DNA from: Psychrobacter glacincola
GTDB lineage: Bacteria; Pseudomonadota; Gammaproteobacteria; Pseudomonadales; Moraxellaceae
NCBI GenBank assembly: GCA_001411745.2
Contig: LIQB01000002.1
Span: 1,892-65,891, forward strand
Direction of reading: 5' to 3'
DNA: 64,000 nucleotides
Below the pieces are notes generated by a model that saw only the letters and a list, made by a program, of their open reading frames with translations, ran no database searches and was not told where the DNA came from. Every line of letters begins with the position of its first letter. The first letter of the stretch is position 1. Made by a program: the position numbers and the translations under genes. Below, piece by piece: positions 36,018 to 46,221 of the stretch.

Positions 36018-36308
36018 TTAACAACCATAGCCAGTTTGTGGTAAAAGCCCGTAAAGCTCACTCTGTAGCTGACTATACATATCATCAACGACATAGTCAG
36101 GATTGGCCTCTAAGCGCGTCTGAACCCATATGCGCAGCGCCATATGATTATCAAAGCAACTATCAACACTCAGGAACCTAGCTAAACCAGTACCTGACTG
36201 AATACAAAGCTCACAAATGAGGTAGTTAGCAATATTATCTGCGCCATTACTGATGTAGCCACTAGGTCTAAACGTCGCATGCAGTTTATCGTAATCAATC
36301 ATTTTCAT
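36018..36308 (-). CDS. Small hypothetical protein coupled to the integrase gene
   Basis: This 96-residue protein starts on the integrase stop (ATGA overlap at 36305-36308) and ends 10 bases before the zinc-ribbon gene, so the three are surely co-transcribed. It has a cysteine pair spaced CELC plus single cysteines, FSVDSC-like in LSVDSCFDNHMALRIWVQTR, and a C-terminal YSQLQSELYGLL helix. I know no family for it. It likely serves the mobile module rather than the CRISPR system. Confidence 0.6.
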   Translation of the reverse strand: MKMIDYDKLHATFRPSGYISNGADNIANYLICELCIQSGTGLARFLSVDSCFDNHMALRIWVQTRLEANPDYVVDDMYSQLQSELYGLLPQTGYGC

Positions 36309-37501
36309 CGTGACGTCTCCTTGTCAGTAGATACCTGAGCAATCTGACTGCGATTGACCAATGCCTCAAATGCACTACCATCCTGCCTAGTCATATTCGG
36401 TACGTAACGGCTATACGTGTTAAATAGCATCTTGGTCGTAGAGTGTCCCATTTGACTGGCAATCCACTCAGGACTTTCGCCAGCAGCTAACCATAGCGTT
36501 GCTGCAGTATGACGAGTCTGATAAGCATTACGCTTCTTCAGACCCAGAATCTTAAGAGTAGGGTGCCAAACACGCTTATTCACGTTGTTATAGTCAAGTG
36601 GCTCACCGGTATGTGCGCAAAACACATAGTCAGATCGCTTATAAGTGATGGTCTGCTGTTCCTTCAGAGCATCGTAGACCCAAGGTGACATTTGAATTGC
36701 ACGGTAAGACTCTTGAGTCTTAGGAGGAACAATCTTGCCTTTGACATAAGCTTGTTTGATCACAATCTCACGTCGATTAAAGTCAATGTTCTCCCATGTC
36801 AACCCATCAATCTCACTCGTACGCATACCTGTGAAAAATCGTACCAGATAATAATTGCGATAGTCTGTTCTCACACCATTAATAAACGTCCAAACCTCAT
36901 TCAGTGTGAATGGTTGAATATCCGTTTTAGGTTGCTTGAGCGCATTGATATCGTAGTAAGGATTATCAAACTGATAGCGTTTAGCCGCTTCTTTTAGTAT
37001 CATACCTAAAGGTACCATGATCGAATTGATGCGTGCCGCTGACAGATGTTTGTTAGCTTTTCCGTACGTTACTTTGGCGAGCGATGAACGGAAGGCTAGT
37101 ACATCTGTCTTTTTTATGAGATGAATGGGCTTAGTCCCAAACTTAACAATCAAGTACATATCAATAATCTCCTTTATTTTGCGCTTGTAAGTATCACGCC
37201 ATTCAATTTCTTTTTCAGAAAACCATAATTTTGCAAACTGTTCAAAAGAGGGCGTATCGGTATTAATGCATTCCTTGCGATCGTTTAACGCTACCATTTC
37301 TGCCGCTCTGTCACTTTTTGGAAAGTACTTAACGTAGTTGAACAGTCCTAGAATGATTTCTGCTTCCATCTTCTCAATCACTTTTTCAAGCTTCTTACGA
37401 TTCGCTGGCGTGTCCGTCAGGTTTGTCGTCTCCCGACAGCGTATACCCATATAATAAAAATCGACAACCAGCTTACCGTATCTACTTCTGATACTAGCCA
37501 T
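36305..37501 (-). CDS. Phage-type tyrosine integrase with N-terminal arm-binding domain
   Basis: This 398-residue integrase has an N-terminal DUF3596-like arm-binding segment (SRYGKLVVDFYYMGIRCRET), a SAM-like core-binding domain around residues 85-190, and a catalytic core with R in FFTGMRTSEIDGL, the R-H box in AYQTRHTAATLWL, GH in SQMGHSTTKML, and the nucleophile in FNTYSRYV. The first histidine of the usual H-x-x-R is a tyrosine, as is common in this subgroup. It lies about 800 bases from tRNA-Val, whose 3' end faces it, so tRNA-Val is the likely attachment site. An excisionase-like gene precedes it by 11 bases. Confidence 0.92.
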   Translation of the reverse strand: MASIRSRYGKLVVDFYYMGIRCRETTNLTDTPANRKKLEKVIEKMEAEIILGLFNYVKYFPKSDRAAEMVALNDRKECINTDTPSFEQFAKLWFSEKEIEWRDTYKRKIKEIIDMYLIVKFGTKPIHLIKKTDVLAFRSSLAKVTYGKANKHLSAARINSIMVPLGMILKEAAKRYQFDNPYYDINALKQPKTDIQPFTLNEVWTFINGVRTDYRNYYLVRFFTGMRTSEIDGLTWENIDFNRREIVIKQAYVKGKIVPPKTQESYRAIQMSPWVYDALKEQQTITYKRSDYVFCAHTGEPLDYNNVNKRVWHPTLKILGLKKRNAYQTRHTAATLWLAAGESPEWIASQMGHSTTKMLFNTYSRYVPNMTRQDGSAFEALVNRSQIAQVSTDKETSR

Positions 37502-37512
37502 CCTATTTCTCC

Positions 37513-37728
37513 TTATTGAAGTGCCATGGCATTGATGCTACCGGCGACGCCAGTGCGCATATCTTTTTCAATCTCCTCCCAAATGTACAAAATCTTACGA
37601 CCACCGAACGGGCGTATATAATGAATGCCCTCAATAAGCACACTATCTTTGAGCTCATTACGGATAGTACGAGGGTTGTATTTGATGAGCTCAGAAAGCT
37701 CTTGGGTAGTTAGGTAGGTATGTGACAT
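37513..37728 (-). CDS. Excisionase-like helix-turn-helix protein
   Basis: This 71-residue protein is mostly a small winged helix-turn-helix: YLTTQELSELIKYNPRTIRN followed by a basic wing (RPFGGRKILYIWEEIE). Proteins of this kind beside an integrase usually direct excision, or act as AlpA-like regulators of integrase expression. It lies immediately upstream of the integrase on the same strand and is divergent from the XRE repressor, sharing an operator-rich gap. Exact role is inferred from position. Confidence 0.75.
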   Translation of the reverse strand: MSHTYLTTQELSELIKYNPRTIRNELKDSVLIEGIHYIRPFGGRKILYIWEEIEKDMRTGVAGSINAMALQ

Positions 37729-37752
37729 AATATGTTCCTTATATAAAGTTTA

Positions 37753-37809
37753 ACCATAATGGTACTTTGATATACCATAGTTGTAATTTATCATAAATTT
37801 ATAACTATG
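37753..37809. promoter_or_regulatory. Operator cluster in the divergent excisionase/XRE gap
   Basis: Two palindromes are seen. ACCATAATGGT (37753-37763) is perfect. CATAGTTGTAA (37776-37786) pairs with TTATAACTATG (37799-37809) at 10 of 11 positions, with a 12-bp centre that is itself nearly palindromic. They sit between the divergent integrase module and the XRE gene, where a phage-type repressor would switch the two directions. Confidence 0.6.
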
Positions 37810-37845
37810 CAAGTACTTTTTATAATTATAATTGGAGTTTATAGG

Positions 37846-38073
37846 ATGATAGTTAACCATCTCCCAACTTTGCTAGCTGAAAGAAGGCTAAAAGTAGCGG
37901 ATGCCGTACGAGCAACAGGAGTAAGCAAAACAACGTTGCACAAGATATATAATGATCAATCATCTAGAATTGATTTCGATACTATAGATAAGCTTTGTGA
38001 GTATTTAGAAGTAGAGGTAGGAGATATTTTTGAATATGTAAAAGAGGATAAAGAGAGAAATACTGAGAAATAG
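37846..38073 (+). CDS. XRE/Cro-family transcriptional regulator
   Basis: This protein of about 75 residues is almost entirely a lambda-repressor-like helix-turn-helix: LPTLLAERRLKVADAVRATG, then VSKTTLHKIYNDQSSRI and DKLCEYLEVEVGDIFEY. The start at 37846 has GGAG 8 bases upstream; the ATG 39 bases earlier would add a hydrophobic tail and overlap the operator. It is divergent from the excisionase-like gene and is the likely repressor of the integration module. Confidence 0.82.
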   Translation: MIVNHLPTLLAERRLKVADAVRATGVSKTTLHKIYNDQSSRIDFDTIDKLCEYLEVEVGDIFEYVKEDKERNTEK

Positions 38074-38127
38074 GTTCTAGCTTAGAATTTGAAGTAGAGG
38101 TCAAAAAGAGGGTTTTAATTTTAATGG

Positions 38128-38157
38128 TTGGTCACGTTTTGGTCACGTTTTGGTCAC
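38128..38157. repeat. Three tandem 11-bp repeats, candidate integrase arm sites
   Basis: The unit TTGGTCACGTT occurs at 38128-38138 and 38139-38149, with a partial third copy TTGGTCACC from 38150. The repeats lie between the XRE gene and the 3' end of tRNA-Val, exactly where integrase arm-type sites lie next to a core attachment site. The role is inferred from position and spacing. Confidence 0.6.
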
Positions 38158-38257
38158 CGTCGCTTTTTCAATTGATTTGAAGCTGATTAAATAATCATAA
38201 CTATGAGTTGATGCAAGCAAGAATTTTCCTCTACAGCCCATATATTACAGACAAAAA

Positions 38258-38285
38258 AAAGCCCCAATCGTGAGATTGGGGCTTT
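38258..38285 (-). terminator. Terminator downstream of tRNA-Val
   Basis: A perfect 12-bp stem, AAAGCCCCAATC (38258-38269) with GATTGGGGCTTT (38274-38285), closes on a 4-nt loop and is followed on the minus strand by eight T's. It lies 8 bases after the tRNA 3' end. Confidence 0.88.
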
Positions 38286-38292
38286 CTAAATT

Positions 38293-38369
<77 letters not shown>

Positions 38370-38678
38370 ATTTAGGTTGAGTATTCTATCAAGTTTTTGA
38401 GACTTTGCAAGCTTTATTTCTAATAAATTTTTTTATTAGCATAATAATGATTATCACACTTTATATTAAGTGACTTTTAATATTTTTTTATGTAGTTATA
38501 TTAAATAGTGATTGAAATTGGTTTATTTTTTATTGTCAGTAGAACTACAAACCCTAATAGCTAGGTGATATATAACTGGTATCATCATTCTCAAAATAAA
38601 GTGGGGATTGTGATAATGACTTCACAATATGCATATTTCACAAAAGTTATATCAAAATAGAATGTTGAGGAGAGCGGA

Positions 38679-39656
38679 ATGGGTCTATTGGTTGATGGTC
38701 AATGGCAAGACAAATGGTATGACACAGAGGCGAGCGGTGGACGCTTCGAGCGAGAAGATGCCGGTTTTAGAAATTGGGTCACGGTCGATGGCAGCGCAGG
38801 CTCATCAGGTGTTGGCGGTTTTAAAGCCGAAGCTGATCGCTATCATTTATATATCTCGCTTGCATGTCCTTGGGCACATCGTACCATTATTTACCGTCAG
38901 CTAAAGGGTTTGCAAAACCTGATTTCGCTGTCAGTGGTGCATCCATTTATGGGCGATAAGGGCTGGACTTTTGCAGAGGGCGAGGGCGTGATTGCTGATC
39001 CTATTTTAAATGCTAATTACTTATATGAGATTTATACGGCGGCAAAGCCTGACTATACAGGACGGGTGACGGTGCCAGTATTATGGGACAAAAAAACCAA
39101 TACCATCGTCAGTAATGAGTCTTCTGAGATCATTCGTATGTTTAACTCAGCTTTTGATGAGGTTGGGGCACTAGCAGGTAATTTTTTACCAACCGAGTTA
39201 TTAGCAGAAATTAATGCAGTTAATGATCTCGTTTATTCTACGGTCAATAATGGCGTTTATAAAGCAGGATTTTCAACCACACAAGAGGCTTATGAAGAAG
39301 CCGTGACGGAGCTATTCGATGCATTAGAGACGCTAGAGGCACGTTTGACAGATCAGCGTTATTTGCTAGGTAATACGATTACTGAGGCGGATTGGCGCTT
39401 ATTTACTACGCTGGTGCGTTTTGATGCGGTATATGTCGGACACTTTAAATGTAATATGCGCCGTATTGTTGATTGTCCCAATCTTTGGGGCTATCTGCGT
39501 GATTTATATCAAGTGCGAGGTATTGCAGAGACGGTAAGCATCGATCATATCAAGCAGCATTATTATACTAGCCATGCCAATATCAATCCCACGCGTATCA
39601 TTCCTGTTGGTCCAGTGCTTAATTTTAATGAGCCACACGAGCGTACACTTTTATAA
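38679..39656 (+). CDS. Xi-class glutathione transferase / glutathionyl-hydroquinone reductase
   Basis: This 325-residue protein matches the YqjG/ECM4 family, which uses glutathione to reduce glutathionylated hydroquinones in the cytoplasm. The catalytic cysteine is in SLACPWAHRTIIYRQLKG, followed by the family's SVVHPFMGDKGW and by TVPVLWDKKT and SNESSEIIRM in the thioredoxin fold. The C-terminal helical domain holds NTITEADWRLFTTLVRFDAV. GAGGAG precedes the start. It is the first ordinary chromosomal gene after the island end. Confidence 0.92.
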   Translation: MGLLVDGQWQDKWYDTEASGGRFEREDAGFRNWVTVDGSAGSSGVGGFKAEADRYHLYISLACPWAHRTIIYRQLKGLQNLISLSVVHPFMGDKGWTFAEGEGVIADPILNANYLYEIYTAAKPDYTGRVTVPVLWDKKTNTIVSNESSEIIRMFNSAFDEVGALAGNFLPTELLAEINAVNDLVYSTVNNGVYKAGFSTTQEAYEEAVTELFDALETLEARLTDQRYLLGNTITEADWRLFTTLVRFDAVYVGHFKCNMRRIVDCPNLWGYLRDLYQVRGIAETVSIDHIKQHYYTSHANINPTRIIPVGPVLNFNEPHERTLL

Positions 39657-39686
39657 TTTTTAGTGAAGTTTTAATATAAGGTAATA

Positions 39687-39834
39687 AAAAATCGGGTGGT
39701 GTGTCAAAAAGTATGCTGATCAAAATTTGAACAATTTTTGAAGCTTTGAAAGCCATATAGAATCAGAGAACTTAGCATAGACTTCTTATTGATTTTTAGC
39801 GCCAGCATACTTTTTAGAACACCACCAAAAATCG
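39687..39834. mobile_element. MITE-like element with 24-bp inverted repeats and 8-bp target duplication
   Basis: A 132-bp element (39695-39826) begins GGTGGTGTGTC and ends with the complement of GGTGGTGTTCT. Both ends continue AAAAAGTATGCTG, giving 24-bp terminal repeats with three mismatches. It is flanked by the perfect direct repeat AAAAATCG at 39687-39694 and 39827-39834. It has no coding capacity. An 8-bp duplication with GG-starting ends would suit mobilisation by an IS1595- or ISL3-like transposase; which one is a guess. It lies between convergent genes, where it could also act as a hairpin. Confidence 0.85.
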
Positions 39835-39901
39835 CGCCAGCTGATGGATCACAGTTGGCGCGATAGATTGACGGTATAAATAAAAAGCTGTTTAATTTAT
39901 A

Positions 39902-40918
<1,017 letters not shown>

Positions 40919-41064
40919 TCATTAGATTTTAGTCATTGTTATTTATCAGCTTGATTAAATAAGCTGTTTTGAAGCATATTTTTTTATAGAACGGACATTA
41001 ATAAGTGGATAAAAGTATGTGTAAGCTAATTTGTCTACTATAACTAAAAGCGCCTTACAAAAGC

Positions 41065-41095
41065 AAAAAGCCCTACCAAGTCGGTAGGGCTTTTT
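41065..41095 (-). terminator. Terminator after the RND efflux operon
   Basis: A perfect stem, AAAAAGCCCTACC (41065-41077) with GGTAGGGCTTTTT (41083-41095), around a 5-nt loop. It lies between the outer-membrane factor gene and hemB on the minus strand and isolates hemB transcription. Confidence 0.88.
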
Positions 41096-41148
41096 GTACT
41101 TATCGACTATCAATGTGAAGGAGATTACCTCACACTATTTATGAGTGT

Positions 41149-42960
41149 TTAAGGCTCAACGATCTGCGTGACCGGTACTTGCTCAATGCTGGTTTCGTTA
41201 TACGTCGTCTGTTTGGTAACGACTCCTACGGCAGCATCTTTTTTGCCATCATTATTGACGTCAACGACAGCGGTCGGCTCAAAGGTAGCCGTTTCCGATG
41301 GTTGCGCTTGTTTAATGGCGTTTGCTTCTTGTGCAGAAGCAACTCGCGCTGAGCTAGCCGCATCGATAGCATTTGTCGCTTTTGCTTTATTGCTATTGGC
41401 AGGTAGATTCACTAGTTGCACTAAGTTTTTATGCGGTACAGGAATCGCCGTTGGTACATCCAGATTAGCACCGCCACCCAGCACTTGGTATAGCTCGACT
41501 TGGCTCACAATTTTTTGTAGCTCTAAATCCAAAATACCTTGCTGCGTTGAGAACAATGAACGCTGTGCATCTAGCACATCTAGATAGTTGGCAATACCTG
41601 CTTTAAAGCGTGCATCTGCTATCTGGAATGTTTGTTCAAAGTTATCTTGTAGACGGTATTGTGCTTCGAGCTGCTCACCCAGTGTGGCTCGTGTCGCGAG
41701 TACGTCTGACACTTCACGGAATGCGGTTTGGATAGATTTCTCGTAGCCTGCGAGCGTTTGTTCACGCTCAATTTTAGCCACATCATAATTGGCGTCTAAG
41801 CGACCAGCGTCAAAGATAGGCACGCTAATGCTTGGACCAAACGACCAACCGACAGCGCCGCTTTTGAATAAGTCATCTAAACTGCCGCTACTAACCCCAA
41901 TGCTACTGGCTAAGCTGATAGACGGGAAATAAGACGCGCGTGCCACTTCAATATTGGCTCCAGCGGCTTTTAGGTTGTATTCTGCTTGCAGTACATCTGG
42001 GCGATAACGTAGCAACTCACTTGGTAAGCCTGCACTAAATATCTGCTGGCTAGTGATGTTGCTGACTGCTGGTGTTGGAATTAGATTGGTTGGAATCGGT
42101 CCACCCACCAAGAACTGTAAGGCGTTACGTGATTTTAAAATGCTGCTTTGTGCCCGTAGGACAGCAAGTTTGGCATTTTCTAATGACGCACTGGCTTGCA
42201 AAGATGGCAGCTTCGGATCAATGCCTGCTTCAAAGCGTTTATCAGCAATAAACAGGGACTTTTCACGACTCTCAACCGTGGCTTCTGCTAGCTTTAACTG
42301 CGCTAAGCTATAGCTCAAGTTGGCATAGCTCTGAGCGATGTTACTAATCAAGCTGATTTGGGTCGAATCTTTGGCCGCTGTAGTGGCTAAGAAATTCTGT
42401 AGTGCTTGATCTTTTAAGCTAGCAATTTTACCCCAAAAGTCCAACTCGTAATTAGCCAAGCCTAGGTTGACGTTATAGCTACTGTTGGGGTTTTTGTCGG
42501 TTCTATTTTGTGCTTGACGCGTATATCCACCATTACCATTAATCGCAGGTAGATCATTAAGATCAGTAATTTGATACTGTGCGCGTGCTTTCTCGATTGC
42601 TAAACGAGCACTTTCAAAATCTTTGTTGTTCTCTAACCCTAAAGCAATCAAGCCCTTTAAACGCTCGTCACTATAAAAATTCTGCCAGCGTTGACCCGCA
42701 ATACTTGCTTGATCAGCGCTACTAACCGTTTCTTTATCGAATGCCCCATAGGTTTGTTCGATAGGGATATTTGGCTCAGCAAGCACAGGGCGCATATCTG
42801 CTTTTGGAATCGTGTTACAAGCAGCCATGCTCATCGCTAAAACGGTCAAGCCGATTAGGCGACCAGCATTTCTGCGCATATGTGAGCACGCTGGTTGCGC
42901 AGTGATAGCAATATTTGCTACCGCTGCTGAGTTGGTGTTATATGTTTTCTGAGCACTCAT
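41149..42960 (-). CDS. RND efflux outer-membrane lipoprotein (OprM/NodT family)
   Basis: This 603-residue TolC-like channel is anchored as a lipoprotein: [18 protein letters not shown] has a lipobox with the cysteine near residue 48. The two repeated helical domains of the family are present ([33 protein letters not shown]). The start overlaps the pump gene by 4 bases; a later ATG at 42879 would give a more standard signal length but has no ribosome-binding site. The C-terminal ~110 residues extend beyond the usual fold and contain DVNNDGKKD, an EF-hand-like calcium loop. It closes a three-gene efflux operon. Confidence 0.9.
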   Translation of the reverse strand: MSAQKTYNTNSAAVANIAITAQPACSHMRRNAGRLIGLTVLAMSMAACNTIPKADMRPVLAEPNIPIEQTYGAFDKETVSSADQASIAGQRWQNFYSDERLKGLIALGLENNKDFESARLAIEKARAQYQITDLNDLPAINGNGGYTRQAQNRTDKNPNSSYNVNLGLANYELDFWGKIASLKDQALQNFLATTAAKDSTQISLISNIAQSYANLSYSLAQLKLAEATVESREKSLFIADKRFEAGIDPKLPSLQASASLENAKLAVLRAQSSILKSRNALQFLVGGPIPTNLIPTPAVSNITSQQIFSAGLPSELLRYRPDVLQAEYNLKAAGANIEVARASYFPSISLASSIGVSSGSLDDLFKSGAVGWSFGPSISVPIFDAGRLDANYDVAKIEREQTLAGYEKSIQTAFREVSDVLATRATLGEQLEAQYRLQDNFEQTFQIADARFKAGIANYLDVLDAQRSLFSTQQGILDLELQKIVSQVELYQVLGGGANLDVPTAIPVPHKNLVQLVNLPANSNKAKATNAIDAASSARVASAQEANAIKQAQPSETATFEPTAVVDVNNDGKKDAAVGVVTKQTTYNETSIEQVPVTQIVEP

Positions 42961-45900
42961 TGTGTATTGTCTCCAAAGCTTGCAGGCTGATAATTCTCAG
43001 AAGGCGTTGGGTTTTGCGGGTCAGGCGTACCTTGACCATCATCTTTATCATTTGGTTTATTATTCTCGTATTTGTACGGGAACATACTACGTACCCAAAT
43101 ATAAAACATGGGAATAAAGAAGATACCTAACAATGTCGCGGTCACGACGCCACCTAGTACACTGGTGCCGATGGCATTTTGACTGCCTGAACCAGGACCT
43201 GTGGCGATAAATAATGGCACAACACCCAGTCCAAAGGCAAGCGAGGTCATGATAATCGGGCGCAAACGTTGACGCGCTGCTGTCATGACAGCTTCTCTCA
43301 GACTATAGCCTTCCTCTTGGTGCTCTTTTGCAAACTCAATAATTAAGATAGCATTTTTAGCGGATAGACCAACGACTGTGAGTAGACCTACCTGCAAATA
43401 AATATCGTTATTAAAGCCACGTAGCCAAGTAAAGATGACTGCACCTAATACCCCAAGTGGAATGACCAATAGCACAGAGAAGGGGATAGACCAGCTTTCA
43501 TACAAGGCTGCTAGACATAAGAATACCACCAAGATTGAGAGCGCGTATAGCATCGGCGCTTGTGCACCTGACTTTTGCTCTTCAAGTGACATCCCCGTCC
43601 ACTCATAGCCCACACCTTCAGGCAGATTCTCCATCATTGCTTCCATTGAACTCATCGCTTCACCCGTACTTAGACCGGGTGCAGCACTACCTTGAATATT
43701 CATCGATGGTAAGCTGTTATAACGGGTCAGACGCGGTGAGCCAGATTGCCATTCGCTGCTAGAAAACGCATCAAATGAAATCATTTCACCTACATCGTTG
43801 CGTACATACCATTTAGCAATATCTTCAGGGTTAGTGCGGCTGCTTGGTTCACCTTGAACAAAGACGCGTTTAATACGCCCGCGATCGACGAAGTCATTAA
43901 TATAACTTGAGCCCCAAGCGGTAGAAATAACGCTATTAATACTAGCAAGTGACAAGCCATAAGCAGCGGCCTGCTCTTGATTAATATTCACTTTTAACTG
44001 CGGTGCATCTTCTTGACCATTTGGACGAACGCCTGCGACTTTGTCGTTTTGCGCAGCCATGCCAAGCAGCATATTACGTGCTTCGAGTAGACCCTCATGT
44101 CCAAGGTTACCGGTGTCTTGAATCATTAAGTCAAAACCACTGGCGTTACCAAGTTCGGTAATGGCTGGCGGTACAATCGCAAATACTTGTGCTTCATTTA
44201 ATTGGGTAAAGAAGTAACCCATGGCGCGATCAGCGACAGCCTGTGCAGTGTTTTCTTCACCAGGACGATCAGCCCAATCCGATAAACGTACAAAGGCCAG
44301 TCCCATATTCTGCCCTTGTCCTGCAAAACTGAAACCTGCGATTGTAAAGACTGAAGCGATATTATCGCCTTCTTGGGTACTGTAATAATCACTGACTTTA
44401 TCGAGCACTTCTTGCGTTTCATCAAGCGTCGCACCAGCAGGTAACTGAACCAAGGTAAACATAATACCTTGATCTTCTTCTGGTAAGAACGAGCCGGGAA
44501 TACGTAAGAATACCACTGCCATAATACCGATAATGGCAGCATAAAGAATTAAGTATAGCCACTTCAAGCGGAAACTTTTGCCAACTAAATTCTCGTAACT
44601 ACGACTGACTTTATAAAACGAGCGGTTAAACCAACCAAAGAAGCCTTTTTGCTCTTCTGTATTGCCTTTATCATGGCTCTTGCTACGCTTGAGTAAGGTC
44701 ACACAAAGGGCAGGGGTAAAAATAAGCGCCACTAAGGCTGATAGCACCATGCTGGTAATCAAGGTGATAGAGAACTGACGATAAATCACACCTGTTGAGC
44801 CACCGAAGAACGCCATCGGTACGAATACGGCAGATAGAATCAGCGCAATACCAATAACGATTTTACTAATCTCGCCCATTGATTGTACGGTAGCATCCTT
44901 AATAGAGATATCAGGATCTTCTTCCAAGATACGCTCAACGTTTTCGACGACGACGATCGCATCATCGACCAACAGACCGATGGATAGTACCATGGCAAAC
45001 ATGGTCAAGACGTTAATACTAAAACCAGCGATGTAAAGTACAGCGAAGGTGCCAAGTAGTACCACAGGTACGGCAAGAGTAGGAATGATAGTCGCACGCC
45101 AGTTTTGTAAGAAAACGAACATAACGATAAATACGAGAACAATTGCCTCAAGCAGTGTCATAACCACTTGTTCGATAGACAAGCGCACAAATGGTGTGGT
45201 GTCATAAGGGATAACGGATGTTAGACCTGCTGGGAAGTTTGCTTCCAGCTCTGCCATACGAGCACCAACGGCTTCACGAGTTTCCAGTGCGTTTGCACCA
45301 CCCGCCAATGAAATACCAAGACCAGCTGCTTCTTTACCATTGTATAGCGACACTACGCCGTAGTCTGCACTACCAATCTCAACCTCTGCCACATCACCTA
45401 AACGCACTTTTGCGCCAGCGGTATCGGTTTTTAATAGAATGTTTTTAAATTCATCAGGCGTTTGTAGGTAGCTTTGAACCGTGACAGTCGCATTGATAAC
45501 CTGTTGACTGGTATCAGCAGGTGCTTGACCTAGCTGACCGGCAGATACTTGGGCGTTTTGTGCACGTACTGCCTCAACCACATCCGCTGGTACCATGTTA
45601 TAGCTACGTAAGCGCGCCGGATCTAACCAAATGCGCATGGCATAAGCAGAACCGAAAACTTGTACTTCACCAACACCTTCCACACGGCTTAACTGGTCAA
45701 CAACGTTTGAGTTGACATAATCGGCGATATCCGCACGATCCATGCTGCCATCTTCAGAAATAAAACCTTGCACCATTAAAAAGCTGCTAGAGGATTTATT
45801 AACGTTGACGCCTTGACGCTGTACCGACTCGGGTAGTGAGCTCATGGCGGCTTGGAGTTTATTCTGTACCTGTACCTGTGCAGTATCAGAATCTGTACCA

Positions 45901-46187
45901 TTTTCGAAAGTGAGCGTAATGGATGCAGCACCATTCGAGGAGCTCGATGACGACATATACATCAGACCATCAAGACCCTTCATGCGTTGCTCAATAATCT
46001 GAACGACTGAATCTTCAACCGTTTGAGCATTAGCACCAGGATAGCTTGCGCTGACTGAAATCGTCGGTGGTGCAATACGTGGATACTGCTCAATCGGTAA
46101 GTTAATGACCGATATCACCCCGATGAGCATGACTAAAATAGCCATAACCCATGCAAAAATAGGGCGATTAATAAAAAAACGTGACAT
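42957..46187 (-). CDS. RND multidrug efflux pump, inner-membrane transporter (AcrB/MexB family)
   Basis: This 1076-residue HAE1-type proton/drug antiporter has twelve membrane spans and two large periplasmic loops. Family landmarks are the N-terminal [18 protein letters not shown], the proton-relay pair of aspartates in [19 protein letters not shown], the [13 protein letters not shown] loop after the second half begins, and [16 protein letters not shown]. It exports amphipathic drugs and detergents through the adaptor and outer-membrane factor encoded on either side. Lengths and motifs are normal. Confidence 0.95.
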   Translation of the reverse strand: MSRFFINRPIFAWVMAILVMLIGVISVINLPIEQYPRIAPPTISVSASYPGANAQTVEDSVVQIIEQRMKGLDGLMYMSSSSSSNGAASITLTFENGTDSDTAQVQVQNKLQAAMSSLPESVQRQGVNVNKSSSSFLMVQGFISEDGSMDRADIADYVNSNVVDQLSRVEGVGEVQVFGSAYAMRIWLDPARLRSYNMVPADVVEAVRAQNAQVSAGQLGQAPADTSQQVINATVTVQSYLQTPDEFKNILLKTDTAGAKVRLGDVAEVEIGSADYGVVSLYNGKEAAGLGISLAGGANALETREAVGARMAELEANFPAGLTSVIPYDTTPFVRLSIEQVVMTLLEAIVLVFIVMFVFLQNWRATIIPTLAVPVVLLGTFAVLYIAGFSINVLTMFAMVLSIGLLVDDAIVVVENVERILEEDPDISIKDATVQSMGEISKIVIGIALILSAVFVPMAFFGGSTGVIYRQFSITLITSMVLSALVALIFTPALCVTLLKRSKSHDKGNTEEQKGFFGWFNRSFYKVSRSYENLVGKSFRLKWLYLILYAAIIGIMAVVFLRIPGSFLPEEDQGIMFTLVQLPAGATLDETQEVLDKVSDYYSTQEGDNIASVFTIAGFSFAGQGQNMGLAFVRLSDWADRPGEENTAQAVADRAMGYFFTQLNEAQVFAIVPPAITELGNASGFDLMIQDTGNLGHEGLLEARNMLLGMAAQNDKVAGVRPNGQEDAPQLKVNINQEQAAAYGLSLASINSVISTAWGSSYINDFVDRGRIKRVFVQGEPSSRTNPEDIAKWYVRNDVGEMISFDAFSSSEWQSGSPRLTRYNSLPSMNIQGSAAPGLSTGEAMSSMEAMMENLPEGVGYEWTGMSLEEQKSGAQAPMLYALSILVVFLCLAALYESWSIPFSVLLVIPLGVLGAVIFTWLRGFNNDIYLQVGLLTVVGLSAKNAILIIEFAKEHQEEGYSLREAVMTAARQRLRPIIMTSLAFGLGVVPLFIATGPGSGSQNAIGTSVLGGVVTATLLGIFFIPMFYIWVRSMFPYKYENNKPNDKDDGQGTPDPQNPTPSENYQPASFGDNTQ

Positions 46188-46221
46188 AGTATATTCCTAG
46201 TCTTCCTATCTTTGAATGGAA

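Noticed and set aside
42053..42313. Plus-strand frames opposite the efflux genes (also 41168-41587, 45218-45448, 47242-47740)
   Set aside because: Shadows of strongly supported efflux-operon genes on the minus strand.
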